A stretch of DNA of 64,000 bases from JAPWJZ01 sp966211335 (GTDB lineage Bacteria; Pseudomonadota; Alphaproteobacteria; Micavibrionales; UBA2020): the NCBI GenBank assembly GCA_966211335.1, contig CBIHNF010000005.1:101507-165506 (forward strand). The letters are read 5' to 3'. Both the position numbers and the translations under genes were made by a program. Below the pieces are notes generated by a model. It ran no database searches, was not told the DNA's origin, and saw only the letters and a list, made by a program, of their open reading frames with translations. Positions 32,896-44,120 of the stretch are shown here, piece after piece; position 1 is the first letter of the stretch; each line of letters begins with the position of its first letter.

Positions 32896-34065
32896 ATGAC
32901 GGACGTCGCCAGCATCAGTGCCTTCGCCCAGAGCCTCGTCCGAATCCCGAGCCAGGCCGGCATCGACAGCCCGGACAAAATTATCGCGGAGACATTGAAG
33001 TTCGGCGCGGAGCATGGCATCACCTTCCATCAAATTCTCGACGACAAGAAAAACCCTGTCGCGCTCGTGTGCGAAATCAAGGGCGCGCATCCCGGCAAGA
33101 CCTGGGCGCTGAACGCGACGCTGGATACCGCGCCGGCGGGGGATCCAAAGCTCTGGCACAAAGAGGCACCTTTTTCAGGCGAAATACGCAATAACCAGCT
33201 GTATGGCCGCGGCGCGGCGGACTCAAAAATCGGCGTCGCCATTTTCAGCCACCTTGCGGCGGAACTCTCGCAGCATAAAAACAACATGCACGGCAACCTG
33301 CTGCTGATTTTGGATGCGGACGAGCATACCGGCACCTTTGGCGGCATCAAGGCAGCTATGGAAGCGGGCTACAAGCCGGATGGCATCATGATCGGCTATG
33401 CGGGCGATGATAAAATCGTCGTCGGCTCCCGCGGCTTCTCCCGCTATGAAATCACCATGACCGGCAAATCCGCGCATAGCGGCGCGACTGCCCCCGCCTG
33501 CGACAACGCGCTGGTGCGCTTGGCCGGCATCGTCAGCGAACTCACGGCCAACCAGCCAAAAGCGCCCGAAGGCGATACCTTCCCGCGCCCGCCAAAACTG
33601 ACCGTCACGGGCATGGAAGCGGGCGACGGCTTCTCCGTCGTGCCCAGCAAGGCGACGGCGAAGATAGACGTGCGCCTGACGCCGACGTTTAATGAAGCCG
33701 CCGCCGACCGCCATATCCGCGATGCGGTGCTGCTCAGCGACCTTGCCAACAAAGTGCCGGAAGTACGCCGCACGGAAGTGCGCAAGGTGTCATCGCAACC
33801 CGCGTTCCTGACGGAAGAAACCTCGGAACTGCGCATCGCCCTCCGGGAAGCGATCGAGGAAATCACAGGCCAGAAAATCCCCGAACATGTCTCCGGCCCC
33901 TCCAACATCGGCAACTTCATGGCAACAAGGAATGTCGAGGTGATTGCAGGGCACGGCGTGCCGTCCAAGAACATCCATGCGCCAAATGAAATGGCAGATT
34001 TGAAATCGGTCGACAAAGTCTACCGCTCCTACCGCGCCGCGATGCAGAAGCTGCTGAAGCTCTGA
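32896..34065 (+). CDS. M20 family amidohydrolase-like protein with altered metal ligands
   Basis: A 389-residue protein of the ArgE/DapE/CPG2 type. Recognisable family blocks are LDTAPAGDPKLWHKEAPF, LYGRGAADSKIGVAIF, DADEHTGTFGG, the dimerisation-domain GKSAHSGA and the terminal HAPNE. In active members the first zinc ligand is His in GHxD; here the segment reads ALNATLDT, placing Thr75 there, with Asp77 kept. The DEE pair is DEH (Glu143, His144), a variant I associate with one subgroup. Asp109 and the later His residues are present. It may bind metal differently or act as a non-enzymatic or altered hydrolase. It is co-transcribed with the helical protein at 32422. Confidence 0.78.
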   Translation: MTDVASISAFAQSLVRIPSQAGIDSPDKIIAETLKFGAEHGITFHQILDDKKNPVALVCEIKGAHPGKTWALNATLDTAPAGDPKLWHKEAPFSGEIRNNQLYGRGAADSKIGVAIFSHLAAELSQHKNNMHGNLLLILDADEHTGTFGGIKAAMEAGYKPDGIMIGYAGDDKIVVGSRGFSRYEITMTGKSAHSGATAPACDNALVRLAGIVSELTANQPKAPEGDTFPRPPKLTVTGMEAGDGFSVVPSKATAKIDVRLTPTFNEAAADRHIRDAVLLSDLANKVPEVRRTEVRKVSSQPAFLTEETSELRIALREAIEEITGQKIPEHVSGPSNIGNFMATRNVEVIAGHGVPSKNIHAPNEMADLKSVDKVYRSYRAAMQKLLKL

Positions 34066-34073
34066 TATTTTAT

Positions 34074-34103
34074 TTGACAGAATCACTCCTTTCTTGATAT
34101 AAA
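34074..34103 (+). promoter_or_regulatory. Near-consensus sigma70 promoter with a long leader
   Basis: TTGACA (34074-34079), an 18-base spacer, then TATAAA (34098-34103). It starts 9 bases after the M20 stop. Transcription from about 34110 would leave a 248-base untranslated leader before the lipoprotein ATG at 34358. Confidence 0.75.
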
Positions 34104-34116
34104 ATACCTACGCAAT

Positions 34117-34250
34117 GTGCATCTTCGCGAGACAGGTGGTTTTCCACTTCTTTGGCATTTCACGCCTGTCATCAAACCGCGCACAACCTGCAAAAACAGC
34201 CCTGACTTTCGGTCACGAATAATTCGCTGACCCATCGCCGGGCTGTTTTT
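34117..34250 (+). other. Structured leader or small-RNA candidate ending in a terminator-like hairpin
   Basis: Downstream of the promoter, GACAGG (with nested GTGG-TTTT-CCAC) can pair with CCTGTC. Then the perfect 11-base inverted repeat AAAAACAGCCC (34192-34202) / GGGCTGTTTTT (34240-34250) encloses TGAC-TTTCG-GTCA and the palindrome CGAATAATTCG. The closing stem ends in a T-run, so it could terminate a small RNA of about 140 bases or control read-through into the lipoprotein gene. I do not recognise a known riboswitch class. Confidence 0.45.
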
Positions 34251-34357
34251 GAAAAGGTTGGCACCATGGCGCTTTCAATCACATCCCCATATTTTTTGTC
34301 CGGCAGCGTCGTCGCGCGTGCCGCATTTCCAATTGTTTTAGAAGGAGCCAACCCGTC

Positions 34358-35176
34358 ATGAACAATCATTTGAAAAACGCGCTCCTCAGTGGCGCCTTCG
34401 CCTCTGCGGCACTTTTGGCCGGTTGCAAAAGCGGGCAGCCGAAAGCCGTGCCGCCACCGGAAAAATTCCCTACCGCGGCGGAGGTCCGGCAGTCCGCGCG
34501 TGCGCTTTACGGCACTTACAATATGGACGTCGTGGAAGATAACGTCTGCAGCCTTTCGACGCCGGATAACCGCGTTTGGGATAGCTGCAGCTTTACCCTC
34601 AAGAAAAAGCAGGACGACGGCTTTGTCTATTACACCACCTATTCCCCGTCGCAGACGAACCTCGATGAGAGGGGCTGCAACTTCGCGCCGGATAACACGC
34701 TGGCAAAGCAGAACGCGCTGGATGTCAGCGACAGCTTCAACCGCCATATGCGCGCAAAGTTCAGCGAGCTTGGTTTTGCCGTCAGCGGCAGTTTTTCCGA
34801 GCCTGAAAACACCCTGACCGTGAAAGACGGCGACTGCCAGCAATATACCGTTGCCGAATTTGTGCTGCGCGCCAGTGATCGCATCTACACGGCCAAATTC
34901 GGAGAGACCTATCATTTCAACGGCCGTCGTGTTGAGAGCGCGGTGTTTGAATTGCAGCCGCTCGACCGCATGCCGATCACTGTCAAAAAACAGGCCGCGG
35001 CGGTACAGCAGGAAACAGCCAGCCGTGACGACAGCAGCGATGACGCGCCCGCGCCGCGCCGCCACAAGGAAGCTGACAGCAATATCTGCGTCGGTTCCTG
35101 CGTCGGCCCGCATATCGATTTGAAATCGGGGCAAATGAAGCTCTACAGCAACGGCCCCGGCTACAAAATTAAATAG
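34358..35176 (+). CDS. Predicted outer-membrane or periplasmic lipoprotein
   Basis: A 272-residue protein with a lipoprotein signal: MNNHLKNALLSGAFASAALLAGC, lipobox LLAGC with Cys23. AGAAGGAGCC upstream is a strong ribosome site. The mature part has paired cysteines (NVCS...DSCSF, RGCNF, GDCQQ) and a beta-rich central domain. A basic, disordered Gln/Ala/Asp-rich stretch near 215-235 precedes a short terminal motif, SNICVGSCVGPHIDLKSGQ. I recognise no family. It is a single gene between its own promoter and a strong terminator, with a long structured leader, so it is probably regulated independently. Confidence 0.75.
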   Translation: MNNHLKNALLSGAFASAALLAGCKSGQPKAVPPPEKFPTAAEVRQSARALYGTYNMDVVEDNVCSLSTPDNRVWDSCSFTLKKKQDDGFVYYTTYSPSQTNLDERGCNFAPDNTLAKQNALDVSDSFNRHMRAKFSELGFAVSGSFSEPENTLTVKDGDCQQYTVAEFVLRASDRIYTAKFGETYHFNGRRVESAVFELQPLDRMPITVKKQAAAVQQETASRDDSSDDAPAPRRHKEADSNICVGSCVGPHIDLKSGQMKLYSNGPGYKIK

Positions 35177-35196
35177 AGGTACTGGACCAACTGGAT

Positions 35197-35235
35197 ACCG
35201 GCTGCATGTACACCAGATGCAGCCGGTCTTTTTTT
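35197..35235 (+). terminator. Rho-independent terminator of the lipoprotein gene
   Basis: A perfect 11-base stem ACCGGCTGCAT (35197-35207) / ATGCAGCCGGT (35217-35227), 9-base loop, followed by CTTTTTTT. The T-run reaches the stop codon of the convergent hisN gene. Confidence 0.92.
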
Positions 35236-36031
35236 ATCCGGCAGAAAGGATAGCGCAGAGGCGCTGGTGCAGCGGCTTGTCGCCTGTTGCAATCACTTCC
35301 ACAGCTTCAAAACTCGGCTCCAGCGGCAGGGGCTTGCCCTGCCAGTCGGTGATGATGCCGCCGGCATTTTCTACGATGGGGATCAGTGCGACGTAATCGT
35401 GCAGCTTCATATGTGCTTCCACGACGCCATCCAGCCAGCCGCCGGCGAGCTGGCCATAGGAATAGCAATCGCCGCCGTACAGCGTGAAGCCGGTTTCCTG
35501 TTTCAGGTAGCTGTAGAATTTCAGGTAATCTTCCAGCTCGAACATATCGGGGCCGGTTGTCGCGACATTCGCGATTTTAATATCAGGGCAGGGGCGGGCC
35601 TTCACCGTTTTGCCATTCAGCTTGGTGCCATGGCCGCGCGCGCCGATCCAGCGTTCGCCGTTGATCGGCTGGTCGAGGATGCCGAGCACCGCTTCACCTT
35701 CATGTACAAGGCCGATGAGGATGCCAAACAGCGGCCGGCCGGTTGCAAAAGCTTTCGTGCCGTCGATGGGGTCGAGCACCCAGAGGTAGCCGGAGGTGCC
35801 TTTCGCGCTGCCGAACTCTTCGCCATGAATGCCGTCATCCGGCCGCTCGGCCTTCAGAATGGCGCGGATGGCCTGTTCGGCTTCCTTGTCGGCAATCGTG
35901 ACAGGGCTGGCATCCGCCTTGCCGTCGATATGAAAATCAGTGCGGAAATAGCGTTTTACGACGGAGGCAGCTGCATCCGCAAGGCGGTGGGAGAGGGCGA
36001 TGAGATCATCCGGCACTGCTGGTTTTGTCAT
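35234..36031 (-). CDS. hisN: Inositol-monophosphatase-family phosphatase, probable histidinol phosphatase
   Basis: A 265-residue Mg-dependent phosphatase. Metal-site motifs are HGEEFG, WVLDPIDGTKAF (the family signature), and the C-terminal GVVEAHMKLHDYVALIPIVENAGG, where the usual WD is HD. The sequence resembles alphaproteobacterial HisN, which dephosphorylates histidinol phosphate in histidine synthesis, more than inositol monophosphatase or CysQ. His genes are absent nearby, so the assignment rests on sequence alone. The start ATG is shared with the -35 region of the divergent alaS promoter. Confidence 0.82.
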   Translation of the reverse strand: MTKPAVPDDLIALSHRLADAAASVVKRYFRTDFHIDGKADASPVTIADKEAEQAIRAILKAERPDDGIHGEEFGSAKGTSGYLWVLDPIDGTKAFATGRPLFGILIGLVHEGEAVLGILDQPINGERWIGARGHGTKLNGKTVKARPCPDIKIANVATTGPDMFELEDYLKFYSYLKQETGFTLYGGDCYSYGQLAGGWLDGVVEAHMKLHDYVALIPIVENAGGIITDWQGKPLPLEPSFEAVEVIATGDKPLHQRLCAILSAG

Positions 36032-36060
36032 TGAAATAAACCTATATTTTATGGAATACT
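36031..36060 (+). promoter_or_regulatory. Possible promoter of alaS
   Basis: TTGAAA (36031-36036), an 18-base spacer, then AATACT (36055-36060) lie in the hisN-alaS divergent region, giving a leader of about 95 bases. Confidence 0.4.
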
Positions 36061-36162
36061 ATGCGCTCGAAATTATTCCCGCGTTAAGGGGAATCCAGTA
36101 CCGTATCGATGCGCCTAAAATGCACGAACACCGGCAAAAGGTAAAAGAGGTTTTTTAATATC

Positions 36163-38826
<2,664 letters not shown>

Positions 38827-38861
38827 TCAAAAAACAAGGTATTTCAGCGGCTTATATCCGC

Positions 38862-38890
38862 TTGCCTTTATTTTTGAAAAGCCGTATAAA
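38862..38890 (+). promoter_or_regulatory. Promoter of ndk
   Basis: TTGCCT (38862-38867), a 17-base spacer, then TATAAA (38885-38890), about 50 bases before the ndk ATG at 38948. GAGGG ahead of the ATG is the ribosome site. Confidence 0.6.
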
Positions 38891-38947
38891 ATCGGCCAAG
38901 TTAAACACGTGCCATAAAAGCTGGCCATATCAACAGAGGGACTAAAC

Positions 38948-39373
38948 ATGGGCGCCAAAGAACGTACACTCTCGATCATCAAGCCGGATGCCACCCGCCG
39001 CAACCTGACCGGCAAGATCAACGCGAAATTCGAAGAAAACGGCCTGCGCATCGTCGGCCAGAAACGCCTGCAGCTGACGCAGGAACAAGCCGGCCGCTTT
39101 TATGAAGTCCACCGCGAGCGCCCCTTCTTCGGCGAACTCGTCTCCTTCATGATCTCGGGCCCCGTCGTCGTGCAAGTGCTGGAAGGCACCGATGCCGTCG
39201 CCGTCAACCGCAAAGTCATGGGCGCAACCAACCCCGCCAATGCCGATGCCGGCACGATCCGCAAGGAATTCGCTGAATCCATCGAAGCGAACTCCGTCCA
39301 CGGTTCCGACAGCCTCGACAACGCGAAAAAAGAAATCAACTTCTTCTTCGCCGAAACCGAAATCGTTCCGTAA
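38948..39373 (+). CDS. ndk: Nucleoside diphosphate kinase
   Basis: A 141-residue enzyme exchanging the gamma-phosphate between NTPs and NDPs through a phosphohistidine. It begins ERTLSIIKPDA, has RPFFGELVSFM and VMGATNPANADAGTIR, and carries the catalytic His118 in the NSVHGSDS motif. Length and motifs are standard. It is transcribed alone, between its own promoter and a strong bidirectional terminator. Confidence 0.98.
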   Translation: MGAKERTLSIIKPDATRRNLTGKINAKFEENGLRIVGQKRLQLTQEQAGRFYEVHRERPFFGELVSFMISGPVVVQVLEGTDAVAVNRKVMGATNPANADAGTIRKEFAESIEANSVHGSDSLDNAKKEINFFFAETEIVP

Positions 39374-39390
39374 GCGATATCAGATTGAAA

Positions 39391-39422
39391 AAAAAGGCGC
39401 CCCGCAACGGGCGCCTTTTTTT
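39391..39422. terminator. Bidirectional Rho-independent terminator
   Basis: GGCGCCC (39396-39402) and GGGCGCC (39409-39415) form the stem, flanked by AAAAA on the left and TTTTTTT on the right. It serves ndk on the plus strand and the SDR gene on the minus strand. Confidence 0.92.
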
Positions 39423-39426
39423 GTCC

Positions 39427-40179
39427 TTAAAGGTGCATGCCGCCGGACGCTTCGATGCGCTGGCCGTTGACCCATCGCGTGTCTTCCGACAAAAGCCCTG
39501 CGACCAGAAGGCCGATGTCGTCCGCCTCGCCGCAGCGTCCGAGGGCGGTGTATTTCGCCAGCATTTCCTTTTGCTCCGCGCTGCGGCCGGTGGGGCCTGC
39601 GAATTGCGTGTCGATCGCGCCGGGGGCGACGATATTGGCGCGGATGCGGCGGGGCCCGTATTCAAGCGCCAGGTAGCGCGTGAAAACTTCCATCGCGCCT
39701 TTCATGGACGCATAGGCCGCAACGCCCGCGGGGTTCGTGAAGCGCGCAAGTCCGCTCGAGATATTGATGATATGGCCGCCGTCCGCCATGAGCGGGATCA
39801 GCTTCTGCGTCAAAAAGAACGGGCCCTTGAAATGTACTTGCATCAGCGCATCGAACTGCTCTTCGGTCGTGTCTTTGATAAGCGTGCGCTGCGCGGTGCC
39901 GGCGTTGTTGACGAGGTAGTCAAAATCCTTGCGGGCGAAATTCTTCTGCAGCGCGTGGCCCAGTTCCTGAATAAATCCGTCGAAGGACGCCGTGTTTGAC
40001 ACATCGAGTTTGAGGGCAATGGCCTTGCCGCCCGCCTTGTTGATCTCCGCCGCAACGGCTTCGCCTTCTTCCGCATGGCTGTTGTAGGTAAGGATAACGC
40101 CGGTGCCGCGTTGCGCGACATGCACGGCCATGCTTTTGCCAATGCCGCGGCTGCCGCCGGTGATAAAGGCGATTTTCAT
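39427..40179 (-). CDS. Short-chain dehydrogenase/reductase
   Basis: A 250-residue classical SDR. It shows the NAD(P) loop TGGSRGIGKS near residue 8, NNAGTAQ, the Ser in IINISSG and the YASMK catalytic pair. After the active site comes the usual NIVAPGAIDTQ strand. The length is that of a tetrameric oxidoreductase. Basic residues after the first strand would favour NADP, but this is weak. Substrate is not predictable. It lies 28 bases after the hybrid kinase gene on the same strand and so may share its transcript. Confidence 0.9.
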   Translation of the reverse strand: MKIAFITGGSRGIGKSMAVHVAQRGTGVILTYNSHAEEGEAVAAEINKAGGKAIALKLDVSNTASFDGFIQELGHALQKNFARKDFDYLVNNAGTAQRTLIKDTTEEQFDALMQVHFKGPFFLTQKLIPLMADGGHIINISSGLARFTNPAGVAAYASMKGAMEVFTRYLALEYGPRRIRANIVAPGAIDTQFAGPTGRSAEQKEMLAKYTALGRCGEADDIGLLVAGLLSEDTRWVNGQRIEASGGMHL

Positions 40180-40207
40180 TGCTGTATCTCCTGATTGTTA
40201 AACGGGC

Positions 40208-43200
40208 TTAACCGACAGCCTTCATCCATTTTTCGACGATGGAGCGGGTGTCGTAATAGGTGGGGCGCATCTTGCGGACAATTTCCGCCAGCGTATCGAT
40301 GGGGAAATTCTCCTTGCCCTGACGCTCCAGCCGCGCGCCGAGGTCGGCCAGCGCGGTGAGGCCGAAGTTGGAGGTCATGCCCTTGATGTCATGGCCGAGG
40401 CCCTGCAGCGTTTTTGTATCTTTCGCTTCCGCCGCTTTCTCCGCCTTGCCGATGAGGTCTTCGGTGGTCTGGTAAAGGCCGTCCATCATCTCGTCCATCT
40501 GGTCTTTGGTAAAGCTGGACTTGAGGCCGCCGAGGACTTCGGTGCTGAACAGTTTTTGCTGCTCGAAAACCGTCATGTCGACAGCGGGAGCGGCAGGCGC
40601 TGCCGGCGCAGGGGGGGCAGGTGCTGCAGCTGCCGCAGGCACTGCGGGTGCAGGCGCGGGCGCAGCAGCAGCCGGTGCGGCGGGGGCAGCGGGAGCGGCA
40701 GTCGTCGTCGCAGCCAGCGTCGGTGCGATGGAGGGCGCACGTACCGGTGCCGCCGCGGGTGCAGAAGGTGTAGCAGGCGCTGCGGCAGCGCCCGGCTTCG
40801 GTGCCGTATTCGGATATTTGCGCTTGCCGATGCCGATCAGGATTTTGCGCAGCGCGTCGGGGTTGACCGGTTTGGTAATGTAATCATCCATGCCGGCGTC
40901 GCGCGCGCGCTGGATATCTTCCTTGCCGGTGTTACCGGTCATGGCGACGATGGTAATTTTTGATTTGAGCGGGTCGGGCAGGCGGCGGATCATCTGCGTT
41001 GCCATCACGCCGTCGATCTGCGGCATCTCCATATCCATCAGGATGACGTCGTAGGTGACGGTTTTAAGATCGTTCAGCGCGGCTTCCGCGCCGCCGACGG
41101 TAACGATTTTGTGACCGTCTTTTTCCAAGAGGCCCGCGACCACGCGCTGGTTGATGATGTTATCGTCAACGACGAGGATTTTGAGCGGGATGACGCCCAT
41201 GGCGGCAATCTCCGCCGCCTGCGCCGCTTCGCCCGCGCCGTATTCGAGCGAGATGATGAAGTAGAAGACAGTGCCCTCGCCGATCTTGCTGGCGATCTGG
41301 ATGGAGGAGCCCATGGCTTCGACAAGGCGTTTGCAGATGGCAAGGCCAAGGCCCGTGCCGCCGAATTTGCGCGTCGTCGAACTGTCGGCCTGCTGGTACG
41401 GCTGGAAGAGTTTTTTCTGCCCGTCTTCCGAAATCCCGATGCCGGTGTCCTTCACGGCGAAATAAATGCGCGGCTTCTTCGCCGTCTTGTCATGCGCTTT
41501 CACGATGACGGTGACGCTGCCCTTGTCGGTGAACTTGATGGCGTTGCCGACGAGGTTGAGGAGAATCTGGCGAAGGCGCGTGGGGTCCCCTTTGAGGGCC
41601 GTCGGCGTTTCGGGGTCGATGTCGAATTTGAGGCCGATCTTCTTTTCCTCGGCGCGGCCGGACATCAGAAGGACGACGGACTCAACCAGCTTGTTCAGGT
41701 CGAAGTCGACGCTTTCAATCGTCATCTTGCCTTCCTCGACTTTGGAGAGGTCAAGGATGTCGTTGAGCAGGGTGATGAGCGCGTCGCCGGAGTACTGAAT
41801 GGTTTTGGCGTATTCTTTCTGCTTGTCGTTCAGCGGCGTGTCGAGCAGCAGGCGGATCATGCCCATCACGCCCGTCATCGGCGTGCGGATTTCGTGGGAG
41901 ATGACGGCAAGGAAGTCGGATTTCGCCTTGTTGGCGCTGTCAGCGGCTTCCTTCGCGCGGCGCATGGCCTGAATACGCTCGGCCTCCCGCGTGCGCAAAT
42001 CCGCCATCAGTTCTTTTTCGCGCTGCAGAACGCCCAGCATGCGGGTCTGGTCGGCGATTTCTTTCGTCTTGCGCAGCTCCGCTTCGTCTTCACGACGGCG
42101 GCGCGCCTCGATGACTTCGTGGCGGTGCATCTCCTCCGAAATCGCAAGGTAGCGCAGGGAGGAGATGGACAGGATGCTGAGGTGGAGGATGAAGGTGAAC
42201 CAGTAGGCATTGGCGGAGGCAACGCCGAAGCTCATCGCGCCGCTCTGCACCAGCTCCGTCACAAGGGCGCCGCCAAACAGCAGCACCCAGGCGAAGGTAA
42301 ATGACACAGCCTGCGTGCGCTCCGTGCGCGCCGAAATCATGCCGCCGATGATGGCGATGAGTAGCGGGGTACCAAGCGGCAGCACGCGGATGAAGAAGCC
42401 GCTTACAAAACCCGCCATGGAATCTATGGAGGCCGAAACGCCGACGAGGAGCAGGATGAGGGCCGACACGCCATTGAGGATCAGCTGGAAGCGGCCGCCT
42501 TTTTCCGCGCCGATGAGGACGAGGCGCGCCAGCTGCAGCGCGGCGAGGGCCGCTGCCGCATGCAGCCAGTCGATGTATTCCGCCTTGGTGTTGTTGCCGA
42601 AGGAAACGACTTCATCCGACGCCGTGAAAATAAAATATTGCGCCGCCAAGTAGATGATGAGGCAGGCCGGCACAGCCTGGCGGAAGCTGAAGCCGAAGAA
42701 CAGGAAGGCGCAGCCGATGATGACGGCCGCGACCTTGATGACGTTGCACTGCAGGACGACCTGGTCGTGCTGGGTCGCGAACAGCGTCGGTTCTTCCAGC
42801 TGCGGGTTCAGCGCCAGCGGCGATCCCGGCGCGGGCTCAATATAAAGAGCGATAACGCGTTCCTGCCCGGGCTCGAAGTAAAGGGGCAGGGCGTTGCGCT
42901 GCTGGCCCTCCAGCTGCTTCTTGTTCTTCACAAGGCGGCCGTCGCTCATGATCAGCGGCGCCGTCAGGTTTGCGTCGGTAAAGACGGAAATTTTATCCGG
43001 CACGCCCATGGTGCCGCTCATGCGGTTGCCAAGGTCCAGCATCCAGCGGCTTTTCGCGGGGTTGCGGTTGTAGACCGAGAACACGAGCCAGTAGGCGGAG
43101 GAGGAATAGCCGAGGAAAACCTGGTCATCATTGCGCGTCGTGCCGCCGCCGGCGCGGTACTGCTGCAGGATATTGACGAAGTCGAGCGACTTCTCCGTAT

Positions 43201-43675
43201 CCTCGAACACATGCATGTTCTGGGCGATGTTATAGGTCGAGGCCTTGCTGGAGAGATAAATCGGCCGGATGGCGGAAGGCGCGCCGTTGATGGCGACCGG
43301 CTGGATGGTCGTCGGCTGCGGCTGCACGGGAACGGTGACAGGTTGTGGCTGGACGGGCGGTGTGGTGGTGACGCCAAGCGTTGTCGGCATCACTTGCGTG
43401 GTCGCGGGGGCGGCGGTTGCCGGTTTTGCGACCGGAACAGCAACCGGTGCGGGTGTCGCAACGCGGGGCGCTGGTGTCGGCGTCACGGCAACGGGCGCGG
43501 CGGTGCGGGGTGCGGGTGTAACGGTCTTCACCGGCGCGGGGGTGGGAGAGGGCACCGCCATGGTTGGCTCGGTCGGCGGGAAGCTGCCCTGCATCTGCTG
43601 CGCGCATGCAATGCCGGTCCCCATCATGAGGCAGACGAAAACAACGGCCAGAACCTGTCGCGACAAAGTCTTCAA
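40208..43675 (-). CDS. 7TMR-DISM hybrid histidine kinase with REC and Hpt domains
   Basis: A 1155-residue sensor. After a signal peptide there is a Pro/Thr/Ala/Val-rich linker (about 30-135), a periplasmic 7TMR-DISMED2-like domain (about 140-310) and seven or eight membrane spans (about 315-515). A coiled coil rich in Arg/Glu leads to HisKA with His594 in AVISHEIRTPMTG. HATPase follows (GTGLGLAICKRLV), then a receiver domain with Asp881 in VILMDMEMPQIDG. A 100-residue Ala/Pro linker separates it from an Hpt domain with His1095 in LGHDIKGM. Such kinases relay phosphate within one chain to a separate regulator. The ligand is unknown; DISMED domains often bind carbohydrate. No response regulator gene adjoins it. 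Confidence 0.93.
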   Translation of the reverse strand: MKTLSRQVLAVVFVCLMMGTGIACAQQMQGSFPPTEPTMAVPSPTPAPVKTVTPAPRTAAPVAVTPTPAPRVATPAPVAVPVAKPATAAPATTQVMPTTLGVTTTPPVQPQPVTVPVQPQPTTIQPVAINGAPSAIRPIYLSSKASTYNIAQNMHVFEDTEKSLDFVNILQQYRAGGGTTRNDDQVFLGYSSSAYWLVFSVYNRNPAKSRWMLDLGNRMSGTMGVPDKISVFTDANLTAPLIMSDGRLVKNKKQLEGQQRNALPLYFEPGQERVIALYIEPAPGSPLALNPQLEEPTLFATQHDQVVLQCNVIKVAAVIIGCAFLFFGFSFRQAVPACLIIYLAAQYFIFTASDEVVSFGNNTKAEYIDWLHAAAALAALQLARLVLIGAEKGGRFQLILNGVSALILLLVGVSASIDSMAGFVSGFFIRVLPLGTPLLIAIIGGMISARTERTQAVSFTFAWVLLFGGALVTELVQSGAMSFGVASANAYWFTFILHLSILSISSLRYLAISEEMHRHEVIEARRRREDEAELRKTKEIADQTRMLGVLQREKELMADLRTREAERIQAMRRAKEAADSANKAKSDFLAVISHEIRTPMTGVMGMIRLLLDTPLNDKQKEYAKTIQYSGDALITLLNDILDLSKVEEGKMTIESVDFDLNKLVESVVLLMSGRAEEKKIGLKFDIDPETPTALKGDPTRLRQILLNLVGNAIKFTDKGSVTVIVKAHDKTAKKPRIYFAVKDTGIGISEDGQKKLFQPYQQADSSTTRKFGGTGLGLAICKRLVEAMGSSIQIASKIGEGTVFYFIISLEYGAGEAAQAAEIAAMGVIPLKILVVDDNIINQRVVAGLLEKDGHKIVTVGGAEAALNDLKTVTYDVILMDMEMPQIDGVMATQMIRRLPDPLKSKITIVAMTGNTGKEDIQRARDAGMDDYITKPVNPDALRKILIGIGKRKYPNTAPKPGAAAAPATPSAPAAAPVRAPSIAPTLAATTTAAPAAPAAPAAAAPAPAPAVPAAAAAPAPPAPAAPAAPAVDMTVFEQQKLFSTEVLGGLKSSFTKDQMDEMMDGLYQTTEDLIGKAEKAAEAKDTKTLQGLGHDIKGMTSNFGLTALADLGARLERQGKENFPIDTLAEIVRKMRPTYYDTRSIVEKWMKAVG

Positions 43676-43729
43676 AAATCCTCCCCTAAGGGTTCCCGAG
43701 ACGTGAAGATGTAGAAAGGCGCGTGAGCT

Positions 43730-43885
43730 TTATTTTTTGTAGACGAAGGCGAGAAGCAGCAGCAGAAACACGGCGACCAGCACAACCGTGCCCGTGGCAG
43801 CCTGCGTGAAAAAGACCCAGCCTTTCCAGGCAGCGGCGACTTGCGGATCATTGGACTGGTTGTTGTTGTTCATATCGGTTTGCAT
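43730..43885 (-). CDS. Single-TM protein resembling aa3 cytochrome oxidase subunit IV
   Basis: A 51-residue protein: a polar Asn-rich N-terminus, then AAAWKGWVFFTQAATG and one membrane span ending LLLLLAFVYKK. The layout (short polar arm, aromatic W..WVFF before a single helix) is that of the bacterial aa3-type oxidase subunit IV. I choose ATG 43885, with AAGGGG upstream; the longer reading to 44008 has no coding support. The other oxidase genes begin at 58815, about 15 kb away, which is common for this subunit. The family call is moderate since the sequence is short. Confidence 0.55.
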   Translation of the reverse strand: MQTDMNNNNQSNDPQVAAAWKGWVFFTQAATGTVVLVAVFLLLLLAFVYKK

Positions 43886-44120
43886 CGTTTGCTGGTATCC
43901 CCTTGAAAGAATAGCGTATCGATAACAGTTCATGTGGAGGGCGACAGGGCCGGGCGGCCCGTCGCCGAAAAGACGTTCTGCCTGCAAGGATAAAGACCTT
44001 CCGGGCAATACTCAACCATAGCATGACATTTTTAACAATTAATGACTGGAATATCTGGATTTTATCGGGGGGCGGCGGTATGTTCAGAAGTCAGAATCTG
44101 TGAAACCGCGCGGTTGCCTT

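Noticed and set aside
34172..35134. A 320-codon minus-strand frame opposite the lipoprotein gene
   Set aside because: The plus-strand protein has a lipobox and strong ribosome site; the opposite frame has neither and no domain.
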